A DNA stretch of 64,000 bases from JAWPMT01 sp965227935. GTDB taxonomy: Bacteria; Bacteroidota; Bacteroidia; Cytophagales; Cyclobacteriaceae. The stretch covers positions 1,550,001-1,614,000 of the forward strand of contig CBDDGS010000055.1 in the NCBI GenBank assembly GCA_965227935.1. Reading direction: 5' to 3'. The notes beneath the pieces were generated by a model. It ran no database searches. It saw only the letters and a list, made by a program, of their open reading frames with translations, and was not told where the DNA came from. The translations under genes were made by a program, and so were the position numbers. Shown in pieces: positions 23,713 through 32,249 of this stretch. Position 1 is the first letter of the stretch. Every line of letters starts with the position of its first letter.

Positions 23713-23773
23713 CGTGAAGTGAGAGTCGATCAATTTCTATTGCAAGGGAAAATCGGACTCTCTCTACTTCACG
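23713..23773. repeat. Palindromic intergenic element, copy 2
   Basis: CGTGAAGTGAGAGTCGAT (23713-23730) and ATCGGACTCTCTCTACTTCACG (23752-23773) form a long imperfect stem around a 21-nt spacer. Length and end sequence (GTGAAGT/ACTTCAC) match copies at 16854 and 31728. Confidence 0.6.
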
Positions 23774-23788
23774 AGGGCCCCAAAAATA

Positions 23789-24406
23789 TCATCTCGCAGC
23801 CAGTGAGGACTGGTACATTGCTAGCAGTGGCTTCCACATATCGGCCTTCTGGGCACTCGCCTCAAAGCCATCATTTAAGTAGACCTCCGCGATCGCCGCG
23901 GAGTCATAAGACAGGGCCCACTCTACGATGGTTTTCAGGTTTTCATGCACGCTCTGATTGTCATCATCCCAGCCGTAGAGCGTCTCCCTCACACGCAGAT
24001 CCTCATCAAACCAGAATGTGACGGTGGCGCTCAAACCCTCCGGGATGCCAACAGCCGTGAGGAATTCATTGAATTCAGTAAAGCGAAGCCTGACGAGGAG
24101 GCTGTCACTCCGTGCATCGATGATTTCGTATCGATATCTCCCATCCCATGCAATATCCCACTGATTCCACCCGGAGTTTGGGTTGAAAATCGATTGGAAC
24201 CCTTTGCCCGACCTTTCGCCGTGCCATGTCGTGCTCGTGTCTCTTTTGAACTGTGTGTAATCCGGCGAACTGAAGTCATGCCTATTCTTAGCTGCGTAGT
24301 ACAGGTCAACTTTTATCGCCATCTGGTCCTCAACAGTGTCGCCACAAGAGAGGGAAAGTGGCATGATCAGCAGATAGAAGATCAGTATGCGTAGGATCGT
24401 TTTCAC
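23789..24406 (-). CDS. Hypothetical lipoprotein
   Basis: About 205 residues from a GTG at 24406 (VKTILRILIFYLLIMPLSLSC). This start puts a standard lipoprotein signal in place: basic start, hydrophobic run, then LSLSC with lipidation of the Cys at about residue 21. A longer frame to 24463 would add a non-signal leader. The mature part is acidic and aromatic-rich (WNQWDIAWDGRYRYEIID, VTFWFDEDLRV) and could be an NTF2-like or lipocalin-like fold, but no family is recognised. It stands alone next to the repeat-rich region. Confidence 0.65.
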   Translation of the reverse strand: MKTILRILIFYLLIMPLSLSCGDTVEDQMAIKVDLYYAAKNRHDFSSPDYTQFKRDTSTTWHGERSGKGFQSIFNPNSGWNQWDIAWDGRYRYEIIDARSDSLLVRLRFTEFNEFLTAVGIPEGLSATVTFWFDEDLRVRETLYGWDDDNQSVHENLKTIVEWALSYDSAAIAEVYLNDGFEASAQKADMWKPLLAMYQSSLAAR

Positions 24407-24567
24407 AAAGCCAATGTACAGGGCCGATGGTTTTGTGTCGGCACTGCTGAAGGTGTTTAGCACATCTTTAACAGCTCATTTGGAAGTCATTAACAAATGT
24501 CATGGCCCTTCGGTCGACGGAAGCTGCCGCTGAAATCAGCGAGCTGCTATTGTTGGGACCTATGGCC

Positions 24568-24575
24568 TATCTTTA
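24568..24575 (+). promoter_or_regulatory. Possible -7 box of the M14 peptidase gene
   Basis: TATCTTTA fits TAnnTTTG in seven of eight positions, 39 bp before the ATG at 24614. TTG triplets occur 12-18 bp upstream, shorter than the usual -33/-7 spacing. Confidence 0.3.
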
Positions 24576-24613
24576 GCGTCCTTCATTGAAGACACCCATT
24601 TGACTACTTAGCA

Positions 24614-27208
24614 ATGCAAAAATCTACTGCTTTCATTACCGTGTGTTTGGCTGTCGCCACTGTACTAACACCTCTCTCCCTTACTGCGCAGGATTACTTT
24701 CTGAGTGACCGCGGACCATTCGACGAGTCCATTCCATCACCTGCTGAGTTTCTCGGCTATGACATCGGATCATACCACACAAGGTATGATCGCATCGTAG
24801 CCTACCTGGAGAAACTCGCCGAGCTTTCGCCCAGAGCTTCGCTCCATCAGTATGGGCTGACCCACGGGCATCGGCCATTGGTCATACTCACCGTGACTTC
24901 TGAGGACAACCTGTCTAATCTTGATGCCCTGCGCAAACAACACATGGCTGTGGTCGACGTCGATCAGAATGTCAGTGACTTTTCATCGCTCCCGATATTT
25001 ATCAATCTGGGATACAATGTGCATGGCAACGAGCCCTCCAGCTCGGAAGCAGCGATGTTGACGGCCTACACACTGGTAGCCTCAGAAAGTGATCAGGCCC
25101 GACAATACCGGGACGAAGCCGTCGTGATGATCGATCCCACAATCAACCCGGATGGGCGGGATCGCCACACGCACTGGGCGAACATGTACAAGGGCACCCC
25201 GCTCGTCGATGACCCCGACGATGCGGAGCACAATGAAGGCTGGCCCCGTGGTCGTACCAATCACTATTGGTTTGACCTGAATCGCGACTGGTGGCTGGCC
25301 ATCAATCCAGAGAGCCGAGGTAAACTCAATTGGTATCACGAGTGGTATCCGAATGTGGTCACGGACTTCCATGAAATGGGCACAAACAGCACGTACTTCT
25401 TCGAACCGATGAAGGACAATGCCAGTAAGGATCCCATCATGCCCAAGGAGAATTACACCACACTCAACGATCTCTTTGCGAAATACTTCCAGGAGGACCT
25501 CAATAAGATTGGCTCTTTCTACTTCACGAAGGAGGTTTTCGATGGTACTTATCCGGGGTACGGCAGTTCCTACCCCGATCTGCAGGGCGGATTGGCACTA
25601 CTGTTTGAGCAAGCCAGCTCCCGGGGTCACAAGCAGAAGACACCTACGGGCGAGATCACTTTTGCCTTCACCATTCGCAACCAATACACATCGAGCATGG
25701 CGACGGTGCGAGCGGCCGTTGAGAACAAGGAACTGCTGCATGGGTATCAGCAAGACTTCTTCAAGTCGGCCATCAGCAATGCCAATGCCTCCAGGATCAA
25801 GGGCTATGTCTTCGGCACGGATGGTGATGAGAACCGCACGCGGGCGTTTCTCGACAAGTTGCTGATCCATCGCGTAAAGGTGCATGAGCTCTCCCAGGGA
25901 GTGACAGCAGGTGGCAAGCGCTTCAATCCAGGTACTTCGTACATTGTACCCACCGCCCAGCCGCAGTACCGCCTGGTACAGAGTGTTTTCGAGACTTATA
26001 GCGAGTACACAGACAGTGTCTTCTACGATGCATCTGCCTGGTCACTAGCCAACTTCTACAATATGACCTATGCGGCCACCAACTCCCTGGCTGCGCAAGG
26101 AAGTGAAGTGACAAAAGAATCCAATGTGACTAAGGTGGAAGCTGTGGCCAAATCAAACTACGCCTACCTCATTCCGTGGGAGGACTACAATGCGATGCCA
26201 CTGCTGGATGAACTATTGGACAAAAAGATCGAAGTGCTAAGCGCATTTAAGGAGTTTTCCATCGACACCGATCGGGGCAACAGCGCGTTCGGCTATGGTA
26301 CACTATTGATTCCTGTCAGCAAGCAAAAGCAAAACGCGGATGATCTGCACGAAATGCTATCAGGCCTCCAGGAGAAATGGTCTGTGCCAGTCTTTGCGGC
26401 GGATGGAGGCTATTCGACTTCCGGGGTGGATCTTGGCAGCCGCTACTTCCAGTCTTTGGAGAAGCCCAAGCCCATCATGCTCATCGGCGACGGCGTGAGT
26501 AGCTACGAGGCTGGCGAGGTGTGGCATCTGCTCGATACGCGCATTGGTATGCCCATCACCAAAGTCTGGGTCAACAACTTCGGAAGGATCGACTGGGACA
26601 AGTACAATACCCTGGTGTTGGTCTCGGGTAGTTATAGCCAACTGGACTCCGCTGACATCGCGAAAATGAAGTCCTGGATAGAAGCAGGCAATACGCTGAT
26701 TGCGCAACGCGGCGCGGCTAGCTGGGCCATCAACAAAGGACTGGTCAATGAAAAGCTCGTGAAGAAAGAGAAAGCCAAAGAGGAAGAAAAAAAGGAGCCA
26801 GTGAAGCGTCTTCCCTATGTGAGTGCACCTGAGCGATCAGGCAAGAAACGGGTGGGTGGCGCCATCTTCGAGGTAGAGTTGGACCTGACTCATCCTATCG
26901 CGTTTGGTTATACCGGCGAGACGATCCCCGTCTATCGCAATAGTGAAGTGTGGCTTGCGCCGTCACAGAATCCCTACTCCACGGTGGCAAAATATACGGC
27001 CAATCCCCATATCGATGGCTTCATCAGCGATGAGAACCTGAACGACTTCTTGAAGAAATCCGCCTCCATTGTGGTGAGTCGGGTAGGTGGCGGTCGGGCG
27101 ATTCTTTTCGCTGAGAACCCTAATTTCCGTGGGTCGTGGTATGGTACGAACAAGCTGTTTATGAACGCCCTATTCCTTGGTCAGCACATCAACGTTCCGA
27201 GGGAGTAG
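24614..27208 (+). CDS. Exported M14-family zinc carboxypeptidase
   Basis: An 864-residue protein with a signal peptide (1-25, LTAQD cleavage). The M14 domain (about 45-400) shows the zinc ligands His137 and Glu140 (NVHGNEPSS) and His253 (DFHEMG), the substrate-binding Asn-Arg in DLNRDWW (223-224) and a catalytic Glu332 in LLFEQASSRG. The HxxE and downstream His are spaced as in carboxypeptidase A relatives. The C-terminal half (about 470-864) includes a glutamine-amidotransferase-like fold with PIMLIGDGVSS and LVLVSGSYSQ, and a Lys/Glu-rich linker (KKEKAKEEEKKEPVK). Such two-part M14 proteins are common in Bacteroidota and probably digest peptides at or beyond the cell surface. Confidence 0.93.
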   Translation: MQKSTAFITVCLAVATVLTPLSLTAQDYFLSDRGPFDESIPSPAEFLGYDIGSYHTRYDRIVAYLEKLAELSPRASLHQYGLTHGHRPLVILTVTSEDNLSNLDALRKQHMAVVDVDQNVSDFSSLPIFINLGYNVHGNEPSSSEAAMLTAYTLVASESDQARQYRDEAVVMIDPTINPDGRDRHTHWANMYKGTPLVDDPDDAEHNEGWPRGRTNHYWFDLNRDWWLAINPESRGKLNWYHEWYPNVVTDFHEMGTNSTYFFEPMKDNASKDPIMPKENYTTLNDLFAKYFQEDLNKIGSFYFTKEVFDGTYPGYGSSYPDLQGGLALLFEQASSRGHKQKTPTGEITFAFTIRNQYTSSMATVRAAVENKELLHGYQQDFFKSAISNANASRIKGYVFGTDGDENRTRAFLDKLLIHRVKVHELSQGVTAGGKRFNPGTSYIVPTAQPQYRLVQSVFETYSEYTDSVFYDASAWSLANFYNMTYAATNSLAAQGSEVTKESNVTKVEAVAKSNYAYLIPWEDYNAMPLLDELLDKKIEVLSAFKEFSIDTDRGNSAFGYGTLLIPVSKQKQNADDLHEMLSGLQEKWSVPVFAADGGYSTSGVDLGSRYFQSLEKPKPIMLIGDGVSSYEAGEVWHLLDTRIGMPITKVWVNNFGRIDWDKYNTLVLVSGSYSQLDSADIAKMKSWIEAGNTLIAQRGAASWAINKGLVNEKLVKKEKAKEEEKKEPVKRLPYVSAPERSGKKRVGGAIFEVELDLTHPIAFGYTGETIPVYRNSEVWLAPSQNPYSTVAKYTANPHIDGFISDENLNDFLKKSASIVVSRVGGGRAILFAENPNFRGSWYGTNKLFMNALFLGQHINVPRE

Positions 27209-27640
27209 GTTGCGGTCGGTATCAAAGGAAAAGTAGCGGCTCATTCCAATGGGTAATTTCTCTTGAAACAATGCCCGTGATGGAGTAGTGGACTTCTACT
27301 TGAGTTCGTTGTTGGTGCGATTCCTTCATACACAGTCGTGCCACTCATTCAGGTCGAAGGTAAACTCTTTCGCTAGTCCTTGGTGCCACAAGCTTTTTTC
27401 GAGGTAGACCATTTCTCGGAAGGCCTTGTAGGAAGGAAGGATTTTTTGACGCTGCGGCGTACCGCTCGTTTTTGGCGGGGCGCCGCTGCGCTCCCTCAAA
27501 AATGAGGAGCCTCCGCGGCTTGAGCGGTGGATCATGGAGGTTGACAGGGAGAATTCAGATAATTGAAAGGGTCATGTAATGGACTCATTTAATGTGTAGC
27601 TTTGCAGCCAAATTTTGGAATAAGCAACATTTTTCACCCC
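27209..27640. other. Intergenic region with a nested palindrome
   Basis: About 430 bp before the ALDH gene. Contains ACCGCTC (27461-27467) and GAGCGGT (27522-27528) around GCTCCCTCA-AAAA-TGAGGAGC (27490-27510, one bulge), a nested cruciform-like unit of 68 bp. No ORF in it looks real. The right end carries the -7 box of the ALDH gene. Confidence 0.5.
27597..27604 (+). promoter_or_regulatory. -7 box of the ALDH7 gene
   Basis: TAGCTTTG is an exact TAnnTTTG match. A start near 27611 would give a 30-nt leader before ATG 27641. No good -33 TTG is seen at the expected spacing. Confidence 0.45.
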
Positions 27641-29176
27641 ATGAATATCGATCGATCCTTTCTAGTAGAATTAGGAATTGCCGACACTAATTATGGTGCC
27701 GCTTATGGCCATGAGTGGCTGACTTCAGGCGGCGCAACTATTGCCTCTGAGTCTCCCGTTGACGGACAGACTATTGCCAAGGTAAGCCTCGCTGATGATG
27801 AGGCGTATGAGAAAGTAATCGCTGCCGCTCAGGAAGCCTTTGTCGAATGGCGCGTGCTGCCCGCTCCCAAGCGGGGAGAAATCGTACGCCAGCTGGGAGA
27901 GGCCCTTCGTGAAAAGAAAGATGCCCTGGGCAAACTGGTCTCCTATGAAATGGGCAAGTCCTTGCAGGAAGGACTCGGTGAAGTCCAGGAAATGATCGAC
28001 ATCTGCGACTTCGCCGTGGGGCTCTCACGTCAGCTCTACGGGCTGACCATGCACTCCGAGCGACCTTCGCACCGAATGTACGAGCAGTGGCATCCGCTAG
28101 GCACCGTAGGGATCATCTCTGCCTTCAACTTCCCGGTGGCGGTGTGGTCGTGGAATGCGGCCATCGCATGGGTATGCGGTGATGTATGTGTGTGGAAGCC
28201 TTCAGAGAAGGTGCCCCTTTCGGCCATCGCCTGCCAACATATCGCAGCTGATGTCTTCCAGAAGAATGGCATCCACCCTGGCGTCTGCGGATTGGTTGTA
28301 GGTGATGTGGAGATAGGTAAGAAACTAGCAGCAGATGCTCGCATCCCGCTGATCTCGGCCACGGGCTCTACAAGAATGGGGAAAGCTGTGGGCGAAACGG
28401 TCGGCAGCAGATTGGGCAAGACCATCCTCGAACTCGGAGGTAACAACGCCATCATCATCACAGAGCACGCCGACTTGGATATTGTCATTCCTGGAGCAGT
28501 ATTTGGTGCTGTAGGTACCGCTGGTCAGAGATGCACAAGTACCCGTCGCCTCATCATCCACGAAAAGCTATTCGAAGACGTCAAGAACCGCCTGGTGAAT
28601 GCCTATGCCCAGTTAAAAATCGGTGACCCTCTGGATGAGAACAATCATGTGGGTCCATTGATCGACAAGGATGCGGTGGGCATGTACGAGTCGGCCATGA
28701 CGCAAATCGTGGATCAGGGGGGTACTGCCATTATCGAAGGAGAGGTTTTGAATGGCGAGGGCTACGAGTCCGGCTGTTATGTCAAGCCGGCGATCTACGA
28801 GGTGCGCAACGACTACGACATCGTCTGCAATGAGACCTTCGCACCTATCCTGTACCTCATCAAGTGTGCATCGACAGAAGAGGCGATTGAAATGCAAAAC
28901 GCCGTGCCTCAAGGCCTGTCATCAGCCATTATGACGACCAACATGCGAGAAGCTGAGCTCTTCCTTTCCCACGCCGGGTCTGACTGCGGTATTGCCAACG
29001 TGAACATTGGCACATCAGGGGCTGAGATCGGTGGTGCATTCGGCGGAGAGAAAGAGACTGGTGGAGGTCGTGAGTCTGGCTCCGATTCATGGAAGGCCTA
29101 CATGCGACGCCAAACCAATACTATCAACTATTCGCGAGAGCTGCCACTGGCGCAGGGGATCAAGTTTGATCTTTGA
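27641..29176 (+). CDS. Aldehyde dehydrogenase, ALDH7 (antiquitin / aminoadipate-semialdehyde dehydrogenase) family
   Basis: A 511-residue NAD-dependent aldehyde dehydrogenase from ATG 27641; a further in-frame start at 27602 is excluded because it lies in the promoter. Catalytic Cys298 is in FGAVGTAGQRCTSTRR and Glu264 in LELGGNN. PLGTVGIISAFNFPVAVWSWN is the typical ALDH7 substrate/cofactor region. Family members oxidise alpha-aminoadipic semialdehyde / piperideine-6-carboxylate in lysine breakdown and also detoxify aldehydes; other lysine-catabolic genes are not adjacent. The start of a GreAB-like gene lies just after the stop. Confidence 0.93.
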   Translation: MNIDRSFLVELGIADTNYGAAYGHEWLTSGGATIASESPVDGQTIAKVSLADDEAYEKVIAAAQEAFVEWRVLPAPKRGEIVRQLGEALREKKDALGKLVSYEMGKSLQEGLGEVQEMIDICDFAVGLSRQLYGLTMHSERPSHRMYEQWHPLGTVGIISAFNFPVAVWSWNAAIAWVCGDVCVWKPSEKVPLSAIACQHIAADVFQKNGIHPGVCGLVVGDVEIGKKLAADARIPLISATGSTRMGKAVGETVGSRLGKTILELGGNNAIIITEHADLDIVIPGAVFGAVGTAGQRCTSTRRLIIHEKLFEDVKNRLVNAYAQLKIGDPLDENNHVGPLIDKDAVGMYESAMTQIVDQGGTAIIEGEVLNGEGYESGCYVKPAIYEVRNDYDIVCNETFAPILYLIKCASTEEAIEMQNAVPQGLSSAIMTTNMREAELFLSHAGSDCGIANVNIGTSGAEIGGAFGGEKETGGGRESGSDSWKAYMRRQTNTINYSRELPLAQGIKFDL

Positions 29177-29177
29177 T

Positions 29178-29639
29178 ATGTCGGATACTTCCGACTTGAA
29201 GCCCCGGTTGCACGCCCGGTGCCTGGAGATCGTAGAGGAGCGACTGTCTGCCCTGCAATCCAGGGAGAGAGAAGTGCAGTCATCTGCCAACAATGAGACC
29301 AAAAGCAGCGCCGGCGATAAATATGAGACGGGCAGGGCGATGATGCATCTGGAAAAGGAGCGGCTTGCTGGTCAGATGGAAGAGGTGGCGAAGCTTAAGA
29401 AGGCTCTGGATCAGGTGAAACTCAGTGGCCCCCCAGAAAGCATAGCATTTGGGAGCCTCGTTGTAACGTCCGGGGCCAACTACTTTATTGCTGCTTCATT
29501 AGGTGAGGTTGTGTTGGATGGTCAGAAGTTCTTCGCTGTGTCTGCCACAGCACCCATTGCACACCAGTTGCTTGGCAAGAAAGTGGGTGATTCCATCCAA
29601 ATGGCTGGCAAGGCGTGGGTGATTCTGGAGGTTAGTTGA
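29178..29639 (+). CDS. GreA/GreB C-terminal-like small protein
   Basis: A 153-residue protein from ATG 29178 (MSDTSDLKPRLHARC); an earlier in-frame start at 29007 is inside the ALDH gene. An N-terminal helical hairpin (about 10-85) contains SSANNETKSSAGDKYETG. A C-terminal GreA/B-type FKBP-like fold follows (GSLVVTSGANYFIAASLGE, then ISATAPIAHQLLGKKVGD-type sequence). This family is often mis-annotated as 3-oxoacyl-ACP synthase in Bacteroidota genomes. It would be predicted to bind RNA polymerase or act as a Gre paralogue; that is not demonstrated. Confidence 0.8.
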   Translation: MSDTSDLKPRLHARCLEIVEERLSALQSREREVQSSANNETKSSAGDKYETGRAMMHLEKERLAGQMEEVAKLKKALDQVKLSGPPESIAFGSLVVTSGANYFIAASLGEVVLDGQKFFAVSATAPIAHQLLGKKVGDSIQMAGKAWVILEVS

Positions 29640-29644
29640 AGTGT

Positions 29645-29682
29645 GCGAAAAAATGCGCATCATTTCGCGAAAAAATGCGTAT
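29645..29682. promoter_or_regulatory. Tandem operator of the RES-Xre operon
   Basis: Two copies of GCGAAAAAATGCGYAT (29645-29660 and 29667-29682), identical except for one base and repeated with a 22-bp period, i.e. on the same face of the helix. They lie 20-60 bp before the antitoxin ATG, where autoregulation by the Xre-like antitoxin is expected. Confidence 0.6.
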
Positions 29683-29702
29683 ATTTAATAAATTCATTTC
29701 TC

Positions 29703-30098
29703 ATGGCTTCAGATGACAACATCCTGAACGATCCGGCTGTAAGGTATCGCACAGCTACAGACGGCATCACGAAAGCTGATTTCTTGTCGATCATGGACAT
29801 GACAGGCTTCAACTTGACCGAATTCTCTGCGTTGCTCCCTGTAAGCAAGCGGACCGTCGAAAAGGTAAAAGATCAGGAATTGTTGAGTCCCGTGGTAAGT
29901 GACCGGGTGCTCCAGATTGCTTCTTTGTATCAGTTCGGTTCAGCTATTTTGGGTGAGACTGATTCCTTCAAGGAGTGGATTCGTACTCCATTGTTGGCAT
30001 TGGGTCACAAGAGGCCGTTGGACTACATGCAGAATGATACGGGTCTTTCCATCATCAGAGATATCCTCGGGAGGATTGAGCAGGGTGTATATTCCTGA
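29703..30098 (+). CDS. Xre/ParS-type antitoxin (MbcA-like, DUF2384)
   Basis: A 131-residue protein from ATG 29703. The N-terminal helical segment carries a helix-turn-helix (LSIMDMTGFNLTEFSALLPVSKRTVEKVK). The DUF2384 C-terminal domain (FGSAILGETDSFKEWIRTPLLALGHKRPLDYM) ends in GLSIIRDILGRIEQGVYS. This is the antitoxin of RES-Xre modules: it binds the toxin and represses its own operon. Its stop overlaps the start of the RES toxin by one base. Confidence 0.92.
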   Translation: MASDDNILNDPAVRYRTATDGITKADFLSIMDMTGFNLTEFSALLPVSKRTVEKVKDQELLSPVVSDRVLQIASLYQFGSAILGETDSFKEWIRTPLLALGHKRPLDYMQNDTGLSIIRDILGRIEQGVYS

Positions 30099-30553
30099 TG
30101 ATTCTCCATCGAATCACGTCCAAGGCATATGCTCATGACCTGTCGGGGACAGGTGCGATGCTGTATGGAGGCCGATGGAACAAAAAGGGCACACCGATGC
30201 TGTACACTTCGGCCACCCTTGCGCTCGCGGCGTTGGAGATCCTGGCCAACTTATCAAGTGCCAGACTGTCGAGGAATCTATACTGCGTAGAGATTGAATT
30301 TCCTGAGGACTTACCTATCCACACGATAGACCGTCTCGCAAATGGGTGGAACAGATATCCCCATACGACCCAGACCGTGGAGTTGGGCACTCGCCACTTT
30401 GAATCGGGATGTCTTTGCCTGAGAGTACCAAGCGCTATCATTCCTACTGAGTTCAATTTTGTACTCAATCCATTGCACGCAGGCTATAGGAATATCCGGG
30501 TCGTGGATGTAAGGCCGCTCATTTTGGATGACAGGCTTCTCGCTAACAGGTAA
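30098..30553 (+). CDS. RES-domain toxin (NAD+-degrading)
   Basis: A 151-residue RES protein named after its conserved Arg, Glu and Ser. Arg is in GGRWNKKG, Tyr and Glu in MLYTSATLALAALEIL, and Ser in LRVPSAIIPTEFNFVLNP. RES toxins deplete NAD+ (hydrolysis or phosphorolysis) and stop growth until neutralised by the Xre antitoxin. All expected motifs are present, so it should be active. It overlaps the antitoxin by one base. Confidence 0.92.
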   Translation: MILHRITSKAYAHDLSGTGAMLYGGRWNKKGTPMLYTSATLALAALEILANLSSARLSRNLYCVEIEFPEDLPIHTIDRLANGWNRYPHTTQTVELGTRHFESGCLCLRVPSAIIPTEFNFVLNPLHAGYRNIRVVDVRPLILDDRLLANR

Positions 30554-30562
30554 TCACGCTGC

Positions 30563-31009
30563 TCAAAATCTCTTGAACCACCCCAACACTCGGTGGAAGG
30601 GGTCGACGGGCTTGATGAACATCATCGGGCAGCCGTTGGTGATTGCGTCGATCCCATGTTCGATGCACTTGCCTTCTGCCTCGCGTGAGTAGCTGCCGGG
30701 ACCCATTCCCCGGTGCATCCACACGAGCGAAACGCCTATGTCAGCACAGTCGTTAACAACCTTCTCTGACGTAGTGGGAGTGCCAGCCAGCATCACGGCT
30801 TCTGGCCGCTCCTCTAACTCCTTGATCGATGCGTAGCACCGGTCGCCGTCGATCTCATCAGCGTTGGGATTAATAGCCACTGCCTCGTAGCCCGAAGCCT
30901 TCAGCTTTTTGAGAATGTAGTTGGCTGGTAGGTCCTTCTTTCGGGAGACGCCGACCACGGCGATTCGGCGGCTGTCCATGAACCGATTGATGAGGTCAAG
31001 CTGTAGCAT
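30563..31009 (-). CDS. CoA-binding-domain protein (YccU-like)
   Basis: A 148-residue Rossmann-like protein: IAVVGVSRKKDLPANYILKKL, AINPNADEIDGDRCYASIKEL, and a late NGCPMMFIKPVDPFHR. These are the CoA-binding domain motifs of succinyl-CoA-synthetase-like and YccU-type proteins. Members bind CoA, but the biological role is not settled. It stands alone and faces the RES toxin gene. Confidence 0.88.
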   Translation of the reverse strand: MLQLDLINRFMDSRRIAVVGVSRKKDLPANYILKKLKASGYEAVAINPNADEIDGDRCYASIKELEERPEAVMLAGTPTTSEKVVNDCADIGVSLVWMHRGMGPGSYSREAEGKCIEHGIDAITNGCPMMFIKPVDPFHRVLGWFKRF

Positions 31010-31116
31010 TTTTTAGGCAAATCTCCTGTGATGCGGCTCAAAAAGCCATGACGGAGGTCATTGGCGTGGGGGATTTAAGTAGTGGTCTACGTGATGGGGA
31101 AAGTGGCGCGAGACCT

Positions 31117-31623
31117 TCAAGGTCGAGGACGCTCCCGGAATATTCCTGAGAAGCTGATAGAGTCCACATCGACCACCACGATCTCGCCATCTTGGGGATT
31201 GCGATAGCTCTGTTCGTAAGAGATGTCTACCTCTATCAACCAGCCCTGCGCCACACGGGATCCAGATATTTCGCCGCCGGTGATCTGTATGATATCACCG
31301 GATAGGCAAAAGCAGTATTGATTGTACAGGACATTGAGGTTGAGTAGATCGTCGCCTTCCAGGAGGAACTCATCACCAGTTGTGGCCGGAAGCTCGACAA
31401 GGAAATCCTCGGAATATTCATCATCGGCGATGTTCGGCTCATCCTGTGCCATGAAGTATCTGTGCAAGACCAAACCGTCACCCTCTGAGACATATGGATA
31501 GTCCCCGGAGAGTGCTGAAGATTCATAGAAGGACAGGGAGAGCACACCGGCATCTACTTCATCATCCTCTGCACAGGCCACCAGCAGGATTGGCAACCAT
31601 AGCAACCACACTAATCTTTTCAT
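31117..31623 (-). CDS. Hypothetical lipoprotein
   Basis: A 168-residue protein from the second Met (MKRLVWLLWLPILLVACAED); lipobox LVAC gives a lipidated Cys at about residue 17. The mature protein is acidic and Ser/Tyr-rich with no recognised domain, possibly a beta-sandwich (VVVDVDSISFSGIFRERPRP at the end). It is alone between the CoA-binding gene and a repeat region. Function unknown. Confidence 0.65.
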   Translation of the reverse strand: MKRLVWLLWLPILLVACAEDDEVDAGVLSLSFYESSALSGDYPYVSEGDGLVLHRYFMAQDEPNIADDEYSEDFLVELPATTGDEFLLEGDDLLNLNVLYNQYCFCLSGDIIQITGGEISGSRVAQGWLIEVDISYEQSYRNPQDGEIVVVDVDSISFSGIFRERPRP

Positions 31624-31727
31624 CGGCTCCAATTTTGTGGTAATCGAAGCAATCTTCTTGCCAGACCTGGGTCGGAGTTTCTAAAAACGTGTTAAAGGGA
31701 GAGTTGGGGCGCCCGATCGCGCACGCC

Positions 31728-31786
31728 CTGAAGTAGCGAATGAAAGACTTTGACTCAATGGCACGGGTAGTTCGCTATTACTTCAG
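31728..31786. repeat. Palindromic intergenic element, copy 3
   Basis: CTGAAGTAGCGAA (31728-31740) and TTCGCTATTACTTCAG (31771-31786) are inverted copies with a 3-nt bulge, total 59 bp. Same end motif and size as copies at 16854 and 23713. A GC-rich hairpin GGCAGCCC / GGGGCTGCC (about 31799-31826) follows it. Confidence 0.6.
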
Positions 31787-31910
31787 GAGCTTCCTCTTGG
31801 CAGCCCTGGGCAAAGCGGGGCTGCCGCTTCCTTTTTCGCACAGTCTCTCCCAGGCGGTGAAGACACCGGCATCGCAAGGTGCCTGCTCAACTTCTCAACC
31901 TTCATCACCA

Positions 31911-32249
31911 TCAATCCACCATGCGATAGTCCTCCCGTACCGGTGAGAAGACATCTATGACCACACAGTCTGTCAATGCTTTGCCGCTGTGAGGCACATC
32001 TCCTGGGATAGTGGCTACTTCTCCAAAGGTGAGCACCCTGGTCTTGCCGCCTACAGTGAGTTCCAACTCGCCGCTGATCACATTGGCTGTCTGTTCATGA
32101 GGATGATGATGCTCTGGGAGCACGCTGCCTTTATCGATCTCCCAATACGCGATCGTCATGGTTTCCATGTGCATCAACTTTCCCTTGAATCCCGGCATCA
32201 GTTCCTGGATCGGGATCTCCGCGAGTTTTTGAAAGTAGTTATTGTCCAT
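31911..32249 (-). CDS. Cupin-domain protein
   Basis: A 112-residue single-domain cupin. Motif 1 is LPEHHHPHEQTANVISGELELTVGG, reported here as the HHHPHEQ metal-ligand core followed by the conserved Gly; motif 2 is VATIPGDVPHSG. A bound metal is likely, held by three His and a Glu/Gln. It may be a small isomerase, dioxygenase or sensor. Its start overlaps the end of the upstream M28 peptidase gene by 11 bp, so the two are translationally coupled. Confidence 0.88.
   Translation of the reverse strand: MDNNYFQKLAEIPIQELMPGFKGKLMHMETMTIAYWEIDKGSVLPEHHHPHEQTANVISGELELTVGGKTRVLTFGEVATIPGDVPHSGKALTDCVVIDVFSPVREDYRMVD

Larger units (their letters stand above)
22824..23788. other. Gene-free region packed with inverted repeats
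   Basis: About 960 bp between two minus-strand genes. No frame here has recognisable coding content. It holds two perfect tetraloop hairpins (23041-23106), an inverted repeat CAGGAATCTG / CAGATTCCTG near 23188-23237, a tRNA-Cys-like fragment (23372-23413), one copy of a dispersed repeat (23411-23514), a large three-arm inverted structure (23608-23680) and palindromic element copy 2 (23713-23773). The FtsX permease promoter should be near 22850-22950 but no clear -7 box is seen. Confidence 0.6.

Noticed and set aside
22910..23722. Several 65-120-codon frames in the repeat-rich gap
   Set aside because: They traverse hairpins and dispersed repeats, have no conserved motif, and overlap one another on both strands.
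27271..27306. Possible fourth copy of the 60-bp palindromic element (AGTAG...CTACT)
   Set aside because: Arms are only 5 bp and the TGAAGT end motif is missing; kept out of the family.
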